A stretch of 64,000 bases of DNA. Source: Acidobacteriota bacterium (GTDB lineage Bacteria; Acidobacteriota; Holophagae; Holophagales; Holophagaceae). Positions within the stretch are counted from its first letter, which is position 1. Each line of letters starts with the position of its first letter. The notes beneath the pieces were generated by a model. It did not search any database, was not told the origin of the DNA, and worked only from the letters and a program-made list of their open reading frames with translations. Below are positions 53,697 to 60,852 of the stretch, piece after piece. The stretch spans positions 45,066 through 109,065 of the forward strand of contig JAJYRN010000002.1 of the NCBI GenBank assembly GCA_021794095.1. The letters run 5' to 3'. A program made the translations under genes and the position numbers.

Positions 53697-53811
53697 GCCT
53701 TCCTTCGGCCTTGTCTTGAATGGAAGGCCGCCAGTCCCCGGGCTCTGAATTTGGCTGCGGGCCCTATTCAGGGCCCCTGGCTACACTGGAAGGTCATCAG
53801 CGAGTCGTACT
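53697..53811. other. Short gap between the GGDEF gene and the broken dus copy
   Basis: The stretch holds a possible 7-bp stem (CGGCCTT/AAGGCCG, about 53707-53731) and GGGCCC-TATTCA-GGGCCC at 53759-53776. The second of these is followed by CTGGCT; the 14-base CAGGGCCCCTGGCT also occurs inside MITE copy 2. No gene is visible. Confidence 0.5.
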
Positions 53812-53997
53812 GTGACCTTTCCCCACAACCCCTTCCGCATCGGTCCCATCGAGGTGCCCAACCGCCTCGTCATGGCCCCGCTGCACGAGATCACGGACCG
53901 GGGGCCCCGCTCCGCGAGCGCCGGGCCGAAGGCCCAAGCGAGTGGGAGGACGCCCCGGTGGGGCGTCCGATCGCGGGCAGCCAGGAGGCTGGTGTGA
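53812..53997 (+). pseudogene. Dead 5' duplicate of dus
   Basis: From the GTG at 53812 the reading TFPHNPFRIGPIEVPNRLVM and onward is identical to the N-terminal region of the intact gene downstream. It runs for about 29 codons (through 53899), then enters unrelated hairpin-rich sequence and stops by 53997. The shared part is a perfect 82-bp direct repeat with 54009-54090; the copies are out of frame with each other (191-bp offset). This may be the ancestral start of the gene, disconnected by the rearrangement. Confidence 0.85.
53818..53899 (+). repeat. 82-bp direct repeat, copy A (dus 5' end)
   Basis: Identical base for base to 54009-54090. The two are separated by 109 bp of unrelated, hairpin-rich sequence. 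Confidence 0.95.
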
Positions 53998-54008
53998 TCT
54001 CGGGCGGA
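53900..54008. repeat. 109-bp hairpin-rich insert between dus repeats
   Basis: The insert contains GGGCC-GAA-GGCCC and GACGCCCC-GGT-GGGGCGTC, hairpins with 3-nt loops like those nested in the MITE copies; the first is the reverse complement of one in MITE copy 2. It also supplies AGGAGG (53983-53988) and the GTG at 53994 that now start the intact dus frame. Confidence 0.8.
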
Positions 54009-54986
54009 TTTCCCCACAACCCCTTCCGCATCGGTCCCATCGAGGTGCCCAACCGCCTCGTCATGGCCCCGCTGCACGAGATCACGGACCAGCCCTTCCG
54101 GAAATTCATCCGCGAAATCGGAGGGGTGGGGCTGGTGGTGTCGGAAATGATCAGCAGCGAGGCGCTCATCCGGCATGCGGTGAAGGCGGAGAAGATGATG
54201 GCGGCCACGGGTGAGCGGCCCCTCTCCATGCAGATCTCCGGCGGTCGTCCCGAGGCGCTGGCGGAGGGCGCGCGGCTCTGCGAAGCGGCCGGCGCGGACC
54301 TGGTGGACCTGAACATGGGCTGCCCGGCCAGCAACGTCACGAAGGGCGGCGCGGGGTCAGCGCTGCTCAAGGATCTCCGTCTGGCGGAGCGTTGTGTCAC
54401 TTCGATGGTCAAGGCTGTGCAGGTGCCGGTGACGGTGAAGATGCGGGCGGGCTGGGATGCCTCCCAGAAGGAGCGGGGCGAGTTCCTGGACTTCCTGCGC
54501 ATGTTCGAGGCGGTGGGTGTGCAGGCCCTGGCCATTCATCCCCGCACCCGGGCCCAACAGTACGAGGGCCACGCAGACTGGAGCATCATCGCCCGTGCCG
54601 TGGAGGCGGGCACCACGTACCCCATCATCGGGAACGGCGATGTGAACACCGCCGACGATGCTTTCCGCATGGTGGCGGAGACCGGTTGCGCAGCGGTGAT
54701 GATCGGCCGGGGCGCCCTGATGAATCCCTACCTGTTCCGCCAGATTCTGGAACCGGGCCTGGCGGTGACGCTCGACCTGCGCGTGGCGGCCATCCTCCGG
54801 CTCTTCCGCATCCTCCAGGAGCTGCTGGAGCCCCAGGAGGCCCTGCACAAGATCAAGAAGATCGGCGCCTGGTTCACCAAGGGTGTGCCAGGAGGCCATG
54901 CCTTCCGCCACAACCTGCATGCCTGCGATGACGCCGAGGCGCTGCTGCGGGCCATCGAGGCCCTGCGGGAGCAGAACGTCGCCTGA
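53994..54986 (+). CDS. dus: tRNA-dihydrouridine synthase (DusB-like)
   Basis: The 330-aa flavoenzyme reduces uridines in tRNA D-loops. The N-terminal FRIGPIEVPNRLVMAPLHEITDQPFRKF, DLNMGCPASNVTKGGAGSALLKD with the catalytic Cys in GCPAS, VKMRAGWD, HPRTRAQQYEGHADWS and IIGNGDV...MIGRGALMNPYLFR are typical of DusB. Its start appears to be newly made: a GTG five bases after AGGAGG, both inside the 109-bp insert, adds VISGG before the original FPHNPF. Translation should be efficient, so the gene is probably functional despite the rearranged 5' end. Confidence 0.93.
   Translation: MISGGFPHNPFRIGPIEVPNRLVMAPLHEITDQPFRKFIREIGGVGLVVSEMISSEALIRHAVKAEKMMAATGERPLSMQISGGRPEALAEGARLCEAAGADLVDLNMGCPASNVTKGGAGSALLKDLRLAERCVTSMVKAVQVPVTVKMRAGWDASQKERGEFLDFLRMFEAVGVQALAIHPRTRAQQYEGHADWSIIARAVEAGTTYPIIGNGDVNTADDAFRMVAETGCAAVMIGRGALMNPYLFRQILEPGLAVTLDLRVAAILRLFRILQELLEPQEALHKIKKIGAWFTKGVPGGHAFRHNLHACDDAEALLRAIEALREQNVA
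54009..54090 (+). repeat. 82-bp direct repeat, copy B (start of intact dus)
   Basis: Exact copy of 53818-53899. It now encodes the beginning of the intact dus gene. Confidence 0.95.
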
Positions 54987-54990
54987 AGGA

Positions 54991-55980
54991 TCAGGCGGGG
55001 CCAGCCGCGGTGGCTTCTTCGTGGGTGAAGGCGAGGGAAGCCTGCCCAGGGGCCTGCCGGATGGGGCACTCCGGGGCTGGACACCGGCTGCAGTAGAGCC
55101 GGCCGCAAGGATCCACATGGGTATGCACCTCGCCTTCGATATCGGCGAGCTTCAGCGCGTCCTGCCCGAAGCCCTCGCACAGATCGTGGGCCTGCCGGAT
55201 CGAGTAGTACTCCGGCACCACGAGGTGGACATCCACATGGGTGTAGCGGCCGGAGCGGAAGGTTCGCAATTCGTGAAGGGCGATGATGTCCCACGGGCGG
55301 ACGCGGTTCATGGCCGCGAGCACCTGTCCGAGCACTTCGGGATCCTCGGAGTCGAGCAGAGCCTTGGAAGAATCGGCCACCAGGCGGAAGCCCGTCCGGG
55401 CGAGGAGGAGGCCCACCAGCATGGCCATGATGGGATCCATCCAGGTCAGGCCCGTGAGTTTCACGGTCAGCAGCCCAATGGCGATGCCCACGGTGGTCCA
55501 GAAATCGGACAGGATGTGGTGCCCATCCGCCTCCAGGGCGCGGGAGCGGGTCTTGCGGCCCCGATGGAGCAGGAACCATCCGAGGAAGCCATTGAGGCAG
55601 CCCGCTACGAGGTTCAGGGTCAAGCCCAGACCCAGGTTCCGGAGCTGGGGTCCGCGCACGAGGGCCTCGACCGCCTCGACGAGGATGAAGACCGCCGCGA
55701 GCGCGATGAGGCCGCCTTCGAAGGCGGCGCTGAAGTGCTCGATCTTGCCGTGGCCGTAGGGATGGTCCTTGTCGGCGGGCTTGCCGGCGAACACGATGGC
55801 GCCCAGGGCGAAGATCGCGGCCACCACGTTGACGATGCTCTCGATCGCGTCCGACTTGAGGGCCATGGAGCCCGACAGCAGGAACGCGATGTACTTGATG
55901 ATGAGGATGGTGGTCCCGGCCCCGATGGACAGCGCGGCCACCCGGATGCGGGATCTCTGCTCGGCCTGTTCGGGGGACAT
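54991..55980 (-). CDS. Cation diffusion facilitator with C-terminal Cys motif
   Basis: This 329-aa metal/proton antiporter has six predicted membrane helices and the CDF metal-site residues ALKSDAIES and EADGHHILSDFWTT, plus DHPYGHGKIEHFSA. The C-terminal cytoplasmic domain (residues about 205-295) ends in a cluster CGRLYCSRCPAPEC with four Cys, which may bind an extra metal ion. It probably exports Zn, Fe or Mn. It converges with dus, separated by 4 bp. Confidence 0.9.
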   Translation of the reverse strand: MSPEQAEQRSRIRVAALSIGAGTTILIIKYIAFLLSGSMALKSDAIESIVNVVAAIFALGAIVFAGKPADKDHPYGHGKIEHFSAAFEGGLIALAAVFILVEAVEALVRGPQLRNLGLGLTLNLVAGCLNGFLGWFLLHRGRKTRSRALEADGHHILSDFWTTVGIAIGLLTVKLTGLTWMDPIMAMLVGLLLARTGFRLVADSSKALLDSEDPEVLGQVLAAMNRVRPWDIIALHELRTFRSGRYTHVDVHLVVPEYYSIRQAHDLCEGFGQDALKLADIEGEVHTHVDPCGRLYCSRCPAPECPIRQAPGQASLAFTHEEATAAGPA

Positions 55981-56003
55981 GGGAACTCCAGCCCTCCAGG
56001 ATA

Positions 56004-57191
56004 TCAGTCGAGTTCCTCGAAAAGGCTGCGCTGCTGGCCGTTACCCGGATCGGGCGGGTAGGGGAAGGCGGCGGCCGGGATCCAGGGGTGGTCTGGATCG
56101 AAGGGGCCGGGCGGGGGCAACTCCGGCGGCAGCCAGCGGAGGGCGGACAGGGGCTCCAGGCGCTCCAGCAGCGTCAGCGCCCCGGCCTCGGAGGGCACCG
56201 CCGGCGTCCGGAGCAAGAGGGCAGGGGGATGGTCAAGGGTGGCGGTCCAGTCCGGAGGCAGCTGGGCTCTGGATTCGAGGGGGGCCGGATCCCGGGGATC
56301 CGCGGCGAGACCCGGCGTGAAGGCACCGGGGGCAGGTGGCAGGGGCAGGCTGGCGCGCCAGGGGAGGCCCTCCCGCAGGGCCTGACGCCCCAGCAGGCTG
56401 GCGGCTGCGAAGCTGCTGGAGGCGCCCAGGTGGATGGGCGCCCGCAGGCGCTCCTGCAGCAGCGCGGCCAGGGCGCGGAGTTGGCCGAAGGCCGTCTTCC
56501 AGCTTCCGCTGGCCCGATGGAATTCGGCGCCGCCGGTGAGGGCGAGCCGCCAGCCGATGCTGCGGCGGATGAAGGGCGGGCCGGTCCAGGCTTCCGCCGC
56601 GAGACGCTGGGCCATGCCCCGCTCGGCGGCGCCCTGCGCTTCCACCAGGGCCGTCGCCAGCAGGTCGCCCGAGGCGAGGGTGCCCAGGGCCGCCACCGGC
56701 AGGACCGCCTCGCCCCACAGCCAGCCGGGCGCCACCTCCTCAGCGGGTGGGGGGCAACCCAGATCCGGCAGCCGCCAGGGCCCTCCCGTGCGCCGGACCC
56801 AGGCGAGGGTCCCCTGGCGCCAGCGTTCACCCAGGGGGCCCGTCGGCGGCTCCGGGCCGTGGACCCAGGCCCGGAAAGCGCCACCGGGCAACTGGGCTGC
56901 CGTTTCTGGAGCCAGATGCAGGGACAGTCCCGGCAGATCGGAAAGGGCCTCCCACCAGCCCTGCTGCGCTTCGGCCGGCAGAGCTTCCATCCAGGCAGGC
57001 GGATGGTCCCAGACCAGGGCCAATCCGCCCGGGAGGAGGGCGCAGAGGCGCATGAGGCGCGCCAGGGCCCGGCCCGGCGCGGCATTCACGGAGGCCAGCC
57101 CCTCCTCGAGGAACCGGGAGCCGATCCAGCCAGCCCAGGGGCCATCGGGTGCGCTATGGATGAGGAAACCGGGGCCTTCGCGCAGGATCAC
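56004..57191 (-). CDS. Hypothetical protein with a C-terminal clamp-binding-like motif
   Basis: I do not recognise this 395-aa protein. It is Pro-, Leu- and Trp-rich, predicted soluble, and has no signal or membrane helix. The C-terminus QQRSLFEELD contains QRSLF, which fits the bacterial beta-clamp-binding pentapeptide QL(S/D)LF apart from the second position, and sits on a free tail as such motifs do. A possible role at DNA with the sliding clamp follows from this motif only. It overlaps thiD by 4 bp (ATGA), so it is coupled to that gene. The strand opposite is also open, a caveat for GC-rich DNA. Confidence 0.72.
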   Translation of the reverse strand: MILREGPGFLIHSAPDGPWAGWIGSRFLEEGLASVNAAPGRALARLMRLCALLPGGLALVWDHPPAWMEALPAEAQQGWWEALSDLPGLSLHLAPETAAQLPGGAFRAWVHGPEPPTGPLGERWRQGTLAWVRRTGGPWRLPDLGCPPPAEEVAPGWLWGEAVLPVAALGTLASGDLLATALVEAQGAAERGMAQRLAAEAWTGPPFIRRSIGWRLALTGGAEFHRASGSWKTAFGQLRALAALLQERLRAPIHLGASSSFAAASLLGRQALREGLPWRASLPLPPAPGAFTPGLAADPRDPAPLESRAQLPPDWTATLDHPPALLLRTPAVPSEAGALTLLERLEPLSALRWLPPELPPPGPFDPDHPWIPAAAFPYPPDPGNGQQRSLFEELD

Positions 57192-58006
57192 GGAGCCTCC
57201 GGGGCGAACTGAGGGCGCCCCACCCCGCCCGGGGCCCAGGCCCGGGGCCAGTGGTTCCGCAGACGCTGGGCTGCCGCGGTCGCGGCTTCCCGGTCACTCG
57301 CGCCCCGTAGCCGCAGGGCCAGCCAGGTCGCCGCCAGGAAACAGCCCGTGCCCCGGCGCGATCCGGGCAGGCGCGGCGCCCGTTCCAGCAGGTCCGTGCC
57401 CTCCCCGGTGATCCAGGCGTCCTGAACTTGCTCCCCGTGGGCATGACCGCCTTTCAGCCACACAGCGGCGGCTCCGGCCTCCAGCCAGGGCCGGGCCAGT
57501 TCCCGCGAGGTAGCGGTGGCGATGGTTTCCGGAGCCAGGCCCGCGAAGGCGGCGGCCTCACCCCGGTTGGGGCTGACGATCCAGCCGCCCATGGGCAGCA
57601 GGGCCTGGGCCATCTCGGCCAGGTCATGTCCGTCGTGCAGCCCGACGCCCGAGGTGGGGGCAAGGATGGGATCCCAGATGCGGACCGGCGGCGCGAGCTG
57701 GCGGAGGGTCGCCGCCAGCCGGCGGAAGGCGGAGGCATCCAGGGCGCAGAGGCCGATCTTCACGCCCCAGCGACCCACAAGATGGGGCGCCAGGTTTTCG
57801 AGGCATGCCACTGGATCCAGTCCGGGCGGCTCGATGCGGGCGCAGGCAAGGCCGTTCTGGAGGGTTTCGGCGAGGCTGATCGCCATGGGCTGGCAGCCCA
57901 GCGCGGCGGTGGCCAGGACATCCCGGATCAGCCCGGCGCCGCCGGATGGATCCATCCCCCCCAGGCAGAGGGCGATGGGCGGGGCGGGGGGCTGGGGCGC
58001 ATCCAT
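57188..58006 (-). CDS. thiD: Hydroxymethylpyrimidine/phosphomethylpyrimidine kinase
   Basis: The 272-aa ribokinase-fold enzyme phosphorylates HMP and HMP-P in thiamine synthesis. It shows the N-terminal GGMDPSGGAGLIRD, VSPNRGEAAAFAG, WLKGGHAHG and the catalytic/anion-hole RRGTGCFLAATWLA. No thiamine riboswitch is visible upstream; instead fliN lies 23 bp before it on the same strand. Other thiamine genes are not in the window. Confidence 0.9.
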   Translation of the reverse strand: MDAPQPPAPPIALCLGGMDPSGGAGLIRDVLATAALGCQPMAISLAETLQNGLACARIEPPGLDPVACLENLAPHLVGRWGVKIGLCALDASAFRRLAATLRQLAPPVRIWDPILAPTSGVGLHDGHDLAEMAQALLPMGGWIVSPNRGEAAAFAGLAPETIATATSRELARPWLEAGAAAVWLKGGHAHGEQVQDAWITGEGTDLLERAPRLPGSRRGTGCFLAATWLALRLRGASDREAATAAAQRLRNHWPRAWAPGGVGRPQFAPEAP

Positions 58007-58029
58007 GGCTGAGCCCAGGATGCCACAGC

Positions 58030-58335
58030 CTAGACTTTGCGGTCGGGATCCACGATCTCGGTGACGCGGAGGCCCAGGGAATCCTCCAGCACGGTGACCT
58101 CGCCGTGAAGCAGCACCCGGCCCTTGCAGAGCACGTCCAGCGGTTCGCCAGCGCTCTTCTTGAGTTCCACCAGGGAGCCCGGCTCCAGATCCAGCAGCTC
58201 ACGGATGGTCATGCGGGTCTGGCCAAGCTGGATCTCGAGTTTGAGCGAGGTGTCAATGAACGGCATGAGCTCGGTCACCACCTGCTCAAAGCTGAGCACC
58301 CGGTCGCCCTCGATCCGATCTCCCCGCTTGGCCAT
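58030..58335 (-). CDS. fliN: Flagellar motor switch protein FliN
   Basis: This 101-aa SpoA-domain protein forms part of the flagellar C-ring with FliM and FliG. The core LEIQLGQTRMTIRELLDLEPGSLVELKKSAGEPLDVLCKGRVLLHGEVTVLEDSLGLRVTEI is a full SpoA domain with the FliN-type start. It follows fliL by 68 bp; fliM, which normally lies between, is absent here. It could equally be a FliN-like type III secretion C-ring protein, but the FliL neighbour favours flagella. Confidence 0.9.
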   Translation of the reverse strand: MAKRGDRIEGDRVLSFEQVVTELMPFIDTSLKLEIQLGQTRMTIRELLDLEPGSLVELKKSAGEPLDVLCKGRVLLHGEVTVLEDSLGLRVTEIVDPDRKV

Positions 58336-58403
58336 GGATCTCCTGTCGGTCCTGTCAAAGCATGGACTCCGGCCTGGGGCACCGCAACGGCCGTGCCATG
58401 TGC

Positions 58404-58994
58404 TTACTGCTGGATGGCCCAGTCCACGATGAGCACATCCTTGATGGGATGCAGGGGTTTCTTCTTCTTGGGGGGCGCTTCCCCGGGCTTGAGGGGTTGA
58501 GGGCCGAACTGGGCATTCAGCTTGTCCCGGATGTCCTGGCGGAGGGAATCGCGGAAGCCGGGATCGGAGGCCTCCTCCACGCTCCGGCCGGAAAGCGCAT
58601 CCAGGATGATGGCCTCGATTTCGCCCTTTTCCGGAGAGGGCTTGTCACTGGAGGCCAGCTTCCCGAGCTCCTGATCGCAGAAGACGATGTCCATTTCGCA
58701 GTGGAGGAATGCATTCAGGCGCGGGCCGGACAGGTTCACGTTCCGCACAACCACCATGACGGGCGCGTTACTGGCGCCCTCTTCGCCGCCACTGGCATCG
58801 CCACAGCCATCATCGTCCGCCGCGGGATTCTGGACGCCAGCCACCTTGGCCGCAGCCGCCTTGGCCGCGGCGCGACGCTTCAGGAACACCCGTACGCCGA
58901 AGCCCAGGCCGCCCAGGATCACCAGGCCAGCCACCCCCAGAAGGATCAGTTTCACCAGCCCCTTTTTCGGAGCGCTTTCTTGTTCGTCCGCCAT
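58404..58994 (-). CDS. fliL: Flagellar basal body protein FliL
   Basis: The 196-aa protein has a single N-terminal membrane helix (LVKLILLGVAGLVILGGLGFGV), an Ala/Lys-rich then acidic linker (DDDGCGDASGGEEG), and the periplasmic FliL domain (VVRNVNLSGPRLNAFLHCEMDIVF ... GEIEAIILDALSGRSVEEASDPGFRDSLRQDIRDKLNAQFG). FliL supports stator function. Unusual for the family are a ~30-residue Pro/Lys tail inserted before the final IKDVLIVDWAIQQ and several Cys in the linker. Confidence 0.87.
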   Translation of the reverse strand: MADEQESAPKKGLVKLILLGVAGLVILGGLGFGVRVFLKRRAAAKAAAAKVAGVQNPAADDDGCGDASGGEEGASNAPVMVVVRNVNLSGPRLNAFLHCEMDIVFCDQELGKLASSDKPSPEKGEIEAIILDALSGRSVEEASDPGFRDSLRQDIRDKLNAQFGPQPLKPGEAPPKKKKPLHPIKDVLIVDWAIQQ

Positions 58995-59193
58995 GGGGCC
59001 CCCTTGTCCTTCCCCCTGTTCATCGGGCCGACGCCCGCCCGGCCTGAGAAATGGAACGAGGCCCTCGGGGACAGCAGCGCCCCTGGATTCGGGGTTTACG
59101 AGCCGAGGTGAGGCACAGATGGGGATCCACTGCGGTTCCCCGGCTGCCCATCCTGGCTTCGGGCTAGCATGAAGAATTCATTCACTGGAACGA

Positions 59194-59220
59194 CACGGGG
59201 CCCGACATGTCGGGCCCCGT
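59194..59220 (-). terminator. Terminator-like hairpin after the HU gene
   Basis: ACGGGGCCCGACA-TGTCGGGCCCCGT is an almost perfect inverted repeat of 13 bp with little or no loop, about 40 bases beyond the HU stop. No T-run follows on the minus strand; it also faces the fliL promoter region. Confidence 0.6.
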
Positions 59221-59258
59221 GAGGGTGAAGGCACAGCCTCGCTGTGCGGTCGGATGGA

Positions 59259-59555
59259 CTACTTGCGCTTCTTGCCGCCCTTGCCATTGACTTCGTCAGC
59301 CAGCTTCTTGCCGGGCTTGAACTTGGCGACCTTCTTGGCAGCGATCTTGATGGGCTTGTTGTCGCGGGGGTTGCGGCCGGTGCGGGCGCCCCGGTTCACA
59401 ACGGAGAAAGTGCCGAAGCCGACGAGGGTGACCTTGTCGCCAGCGCGCAAGGCGGCGGAGATGCCACCGAGCACCTGATCGAGGGCAGCAGCGGCCTGGG
59501 CCTTGGTGATGCCGGCCTTGTCGGACACGGCGCTGACCAGTTCAGCCTTGTTCAT
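59259..59555 (-). CDS. hup: HU-family nucleoid protein
   Basis: This 98-aa DNA-bending protein has the HU/IHF fold: MNKAELVSAVSDKAGITKAQAAAALDQVLGGI, VTLVGFGTFSVVNRGARTGRNPRDNKPIKI and KFKPGKKLADEVNGKGGKKRK, including the Pro-containing arm GRNPRDN that inserts into the DNA minor groove. The Lys-rich C-terminus is longer than in E. coli HU. ATG 59555 has AGGAGG five bases upstream; the longer frame lacks it. It is a single-gene unit. Confidence 0.95.
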   Translation of the reverse strand: MNKAELVSAVSDKAGITKAQAAAALDQVLGGISAALRAGDKVTLVGFGTFSVVNRGARTGRNPRDNKPIKIAAKKVAKFKPGKKLADEVNGKGGKKRK

Positions 59556-59961
59556 GGGAACCTCCTGTTTTGGGGGACTGTACCCCCGGGTTGAGGAAAA
59601 CGGAATCGCCCCGGATGGGAACGACCGTGGAAACTGGCTTTGCACACGACACGAGCCCCGAGAGACCCATGAATCCTTGATCTAGCCTAAACTGCCAAGA
59701 AGCTACGCCGCGGATTCAGTGAGGTCAAGGCTTTTCTCCAAAAAAAAATCGGAGATGGTCTGTCTGCCGTCATTCCACTCCTCATGGAACATTGAAACGA
59801 CCGTTAATGCTAGTGTGTAAGTCCCATGAGATGCGCAGATGGCCGTAGAACGTGCGCCGGGATGGGGCCCGGTCCCGGCAACCCAGGAATCGTGGGGGTT
59901 TCGCCGGGCGCGGTTTCGCCGGCGGGTTCGATGGCGCCCGGAACCCCTCCGGGAGGCTCCT
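59556..59961. other. 406-bp intergenic region between hup and truA
   Basis: The region between two divergent genes contains an A-run (about 59740-59749), and on the plus strand TTGAAA (59792-59797) near a TAGTGTGTAA stretch that could be a truA promoter. On the minus strand TTGGCA with an AT-richer downstream could serve hup. A 29-codon minus-strand frame (59703-59792) has protein-like composition (FHEEWNDGRQTISDFFLEKS) but no clear ribosome site, so I do not call it a gene. Confidence 0.4.
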
Positions 59962-60768
59962 ATGATGGTGGGCATGAGTCATCCCTACTTCCTTCGCGTG
60001 GCCTATGCGGGCGGCGGCTTCCACGGCTGGCAGATCCAGAGCGTGCTCCGGAGCGGCCAGGGTGAGCTGTGGAAGGCCCTGCGGAAGCTGGATGAGGGTG
60101 CGCCGATGCCCCAGGGAACGGGCCGAACGGATGCGGGCGTGCATGCGCGGGCCCAGGGGGTGCGGGTGGTCCTGGCGCGGCCCTGGGAGCCCGGCCGGCT
60201 GCTCGCGGCGCTCAATGCGCATCTGCCCTGGGATGTGCGGGTGATGGCCGTCCAGCCGGTCGCGGAGGCCTTCTTCCCGCGGCAGCACGCTGTGGCCAAG
60301 CGGTACGTCTACCGGCTTGGGGTGGGTCCGGCCCGCGATCCCCTGCACCATGGCCGCCTGTGGCATGTCCACGGGGCCGCTCCCCTGGTGGCGGAAGCCA
60401 TGGCGGAGGCCGGGGCCATTCTGGTGGGGACGCACGATTTTTCGAGCTTCCGCTGCGCGGAATGCGTGGCGCCCTCGCCGGTGCGCACCCTGCACGCCTT
60501 TCGCATCCAGCCCTGGGATGGCGGGCTGGACTTGGTCTTCGAGGGAAACCGCTTCCTGATGCACCAGGTGCGCATCATGACCGGCACACTGGTGGATGTG
60601 GGCCGGAACCGCCGCCCGGCCGCGGCGCTGGCGGAGATCCTCGCCCGGCGCGACCGCCGGGCCGCCGGCCCCACCGCCCCGCCCGAAGGGTTGTGCCTCG
60701 ATCAAGTCTGGTACGAGTCCCGCTGGGGTGTCGGCGAACCCTGCCCCTACGGCGATCAGGCGCGGTGA
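59962..60768 (+). CDS. truA: tRNA pseudouridine(38-40) synthase TruA
   Basis: The 268-aa enzyme makes pseudouridines 38-40 in the anticodon stem. The catalytic Asp57 lies in GTGRTDAGVHARAQ, and YFLRVAYAGGGFHGWQIQ, KRYVYRL, GTHDFSSFRC and FLMHQVRIMTGTLVDVG are family blocks. GGGAGG lies five bases before the ATG at 59962; the frame also has ATGs at 59965 and 59974. It converges on the TonB-C gene across a GC-rich hairpin. Confidence 0.95.
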   Translation: MMVGMSHPYFLRVAYAGGGFHGWQIQSVLRSGQGELWKALRKLDEGAPMPQGTGRTDAGVHARAQGVRVVLARPWEPGRLLAALNAHLPWDVRVMAVQPVAEAFFPRQHAVAKRYVYRLGVGPARDPLHHGRLWHVHGAAPLVAEAMAEAGAILVGTHDFSSFRCAECVAPSPVRTLHAFRIQPWDGGLDLVFEGNRFLMHQVRIMTGTLVDVGRNRRPAAALAEILARRDRRAAGPTAPPEGLCLDQVWYESRWGVGEPCPYGDQAR

Positions 60769-60807
60769 CGGAATTGTTCCGGGCCTCTGGCCATCACGTG
60801 GGGGTGT

Positions 60808-60847
60808 ACGAAGGGGGGCGCAAAGTGCGCGAAGCGTCCCCCCTCGT
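60808..60847. terminator. GC-rich hairpin between truA and the TonB-C gene
   Basis: ACGAAGGGGGGCGC and GCGTCCCCCCTCGT pair with one bulge on each side around a 12-nt loop. The loop region contains GTGCGCGAAGCGT, the same 13 bases that open units of the 80-bp array near mutY. It is suitably placed to end both converging transcripts. Confidence 0.6.
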
Positions 60848-60852
60848 TGAGG

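Noticed and set aside
58007..58029. Thiamine riboswitch before thiD
   Set aside because: Only 23 bp separate fliN from thiD, too little space, and no THI-box sequence is present.
59703..59975. 90-codon minus-strand frame between hup and truA
   Set aside because: Its first part overlaps the truA start and is Arg-rich; only the last 29 codons look protein-like and there is no ribosome site.
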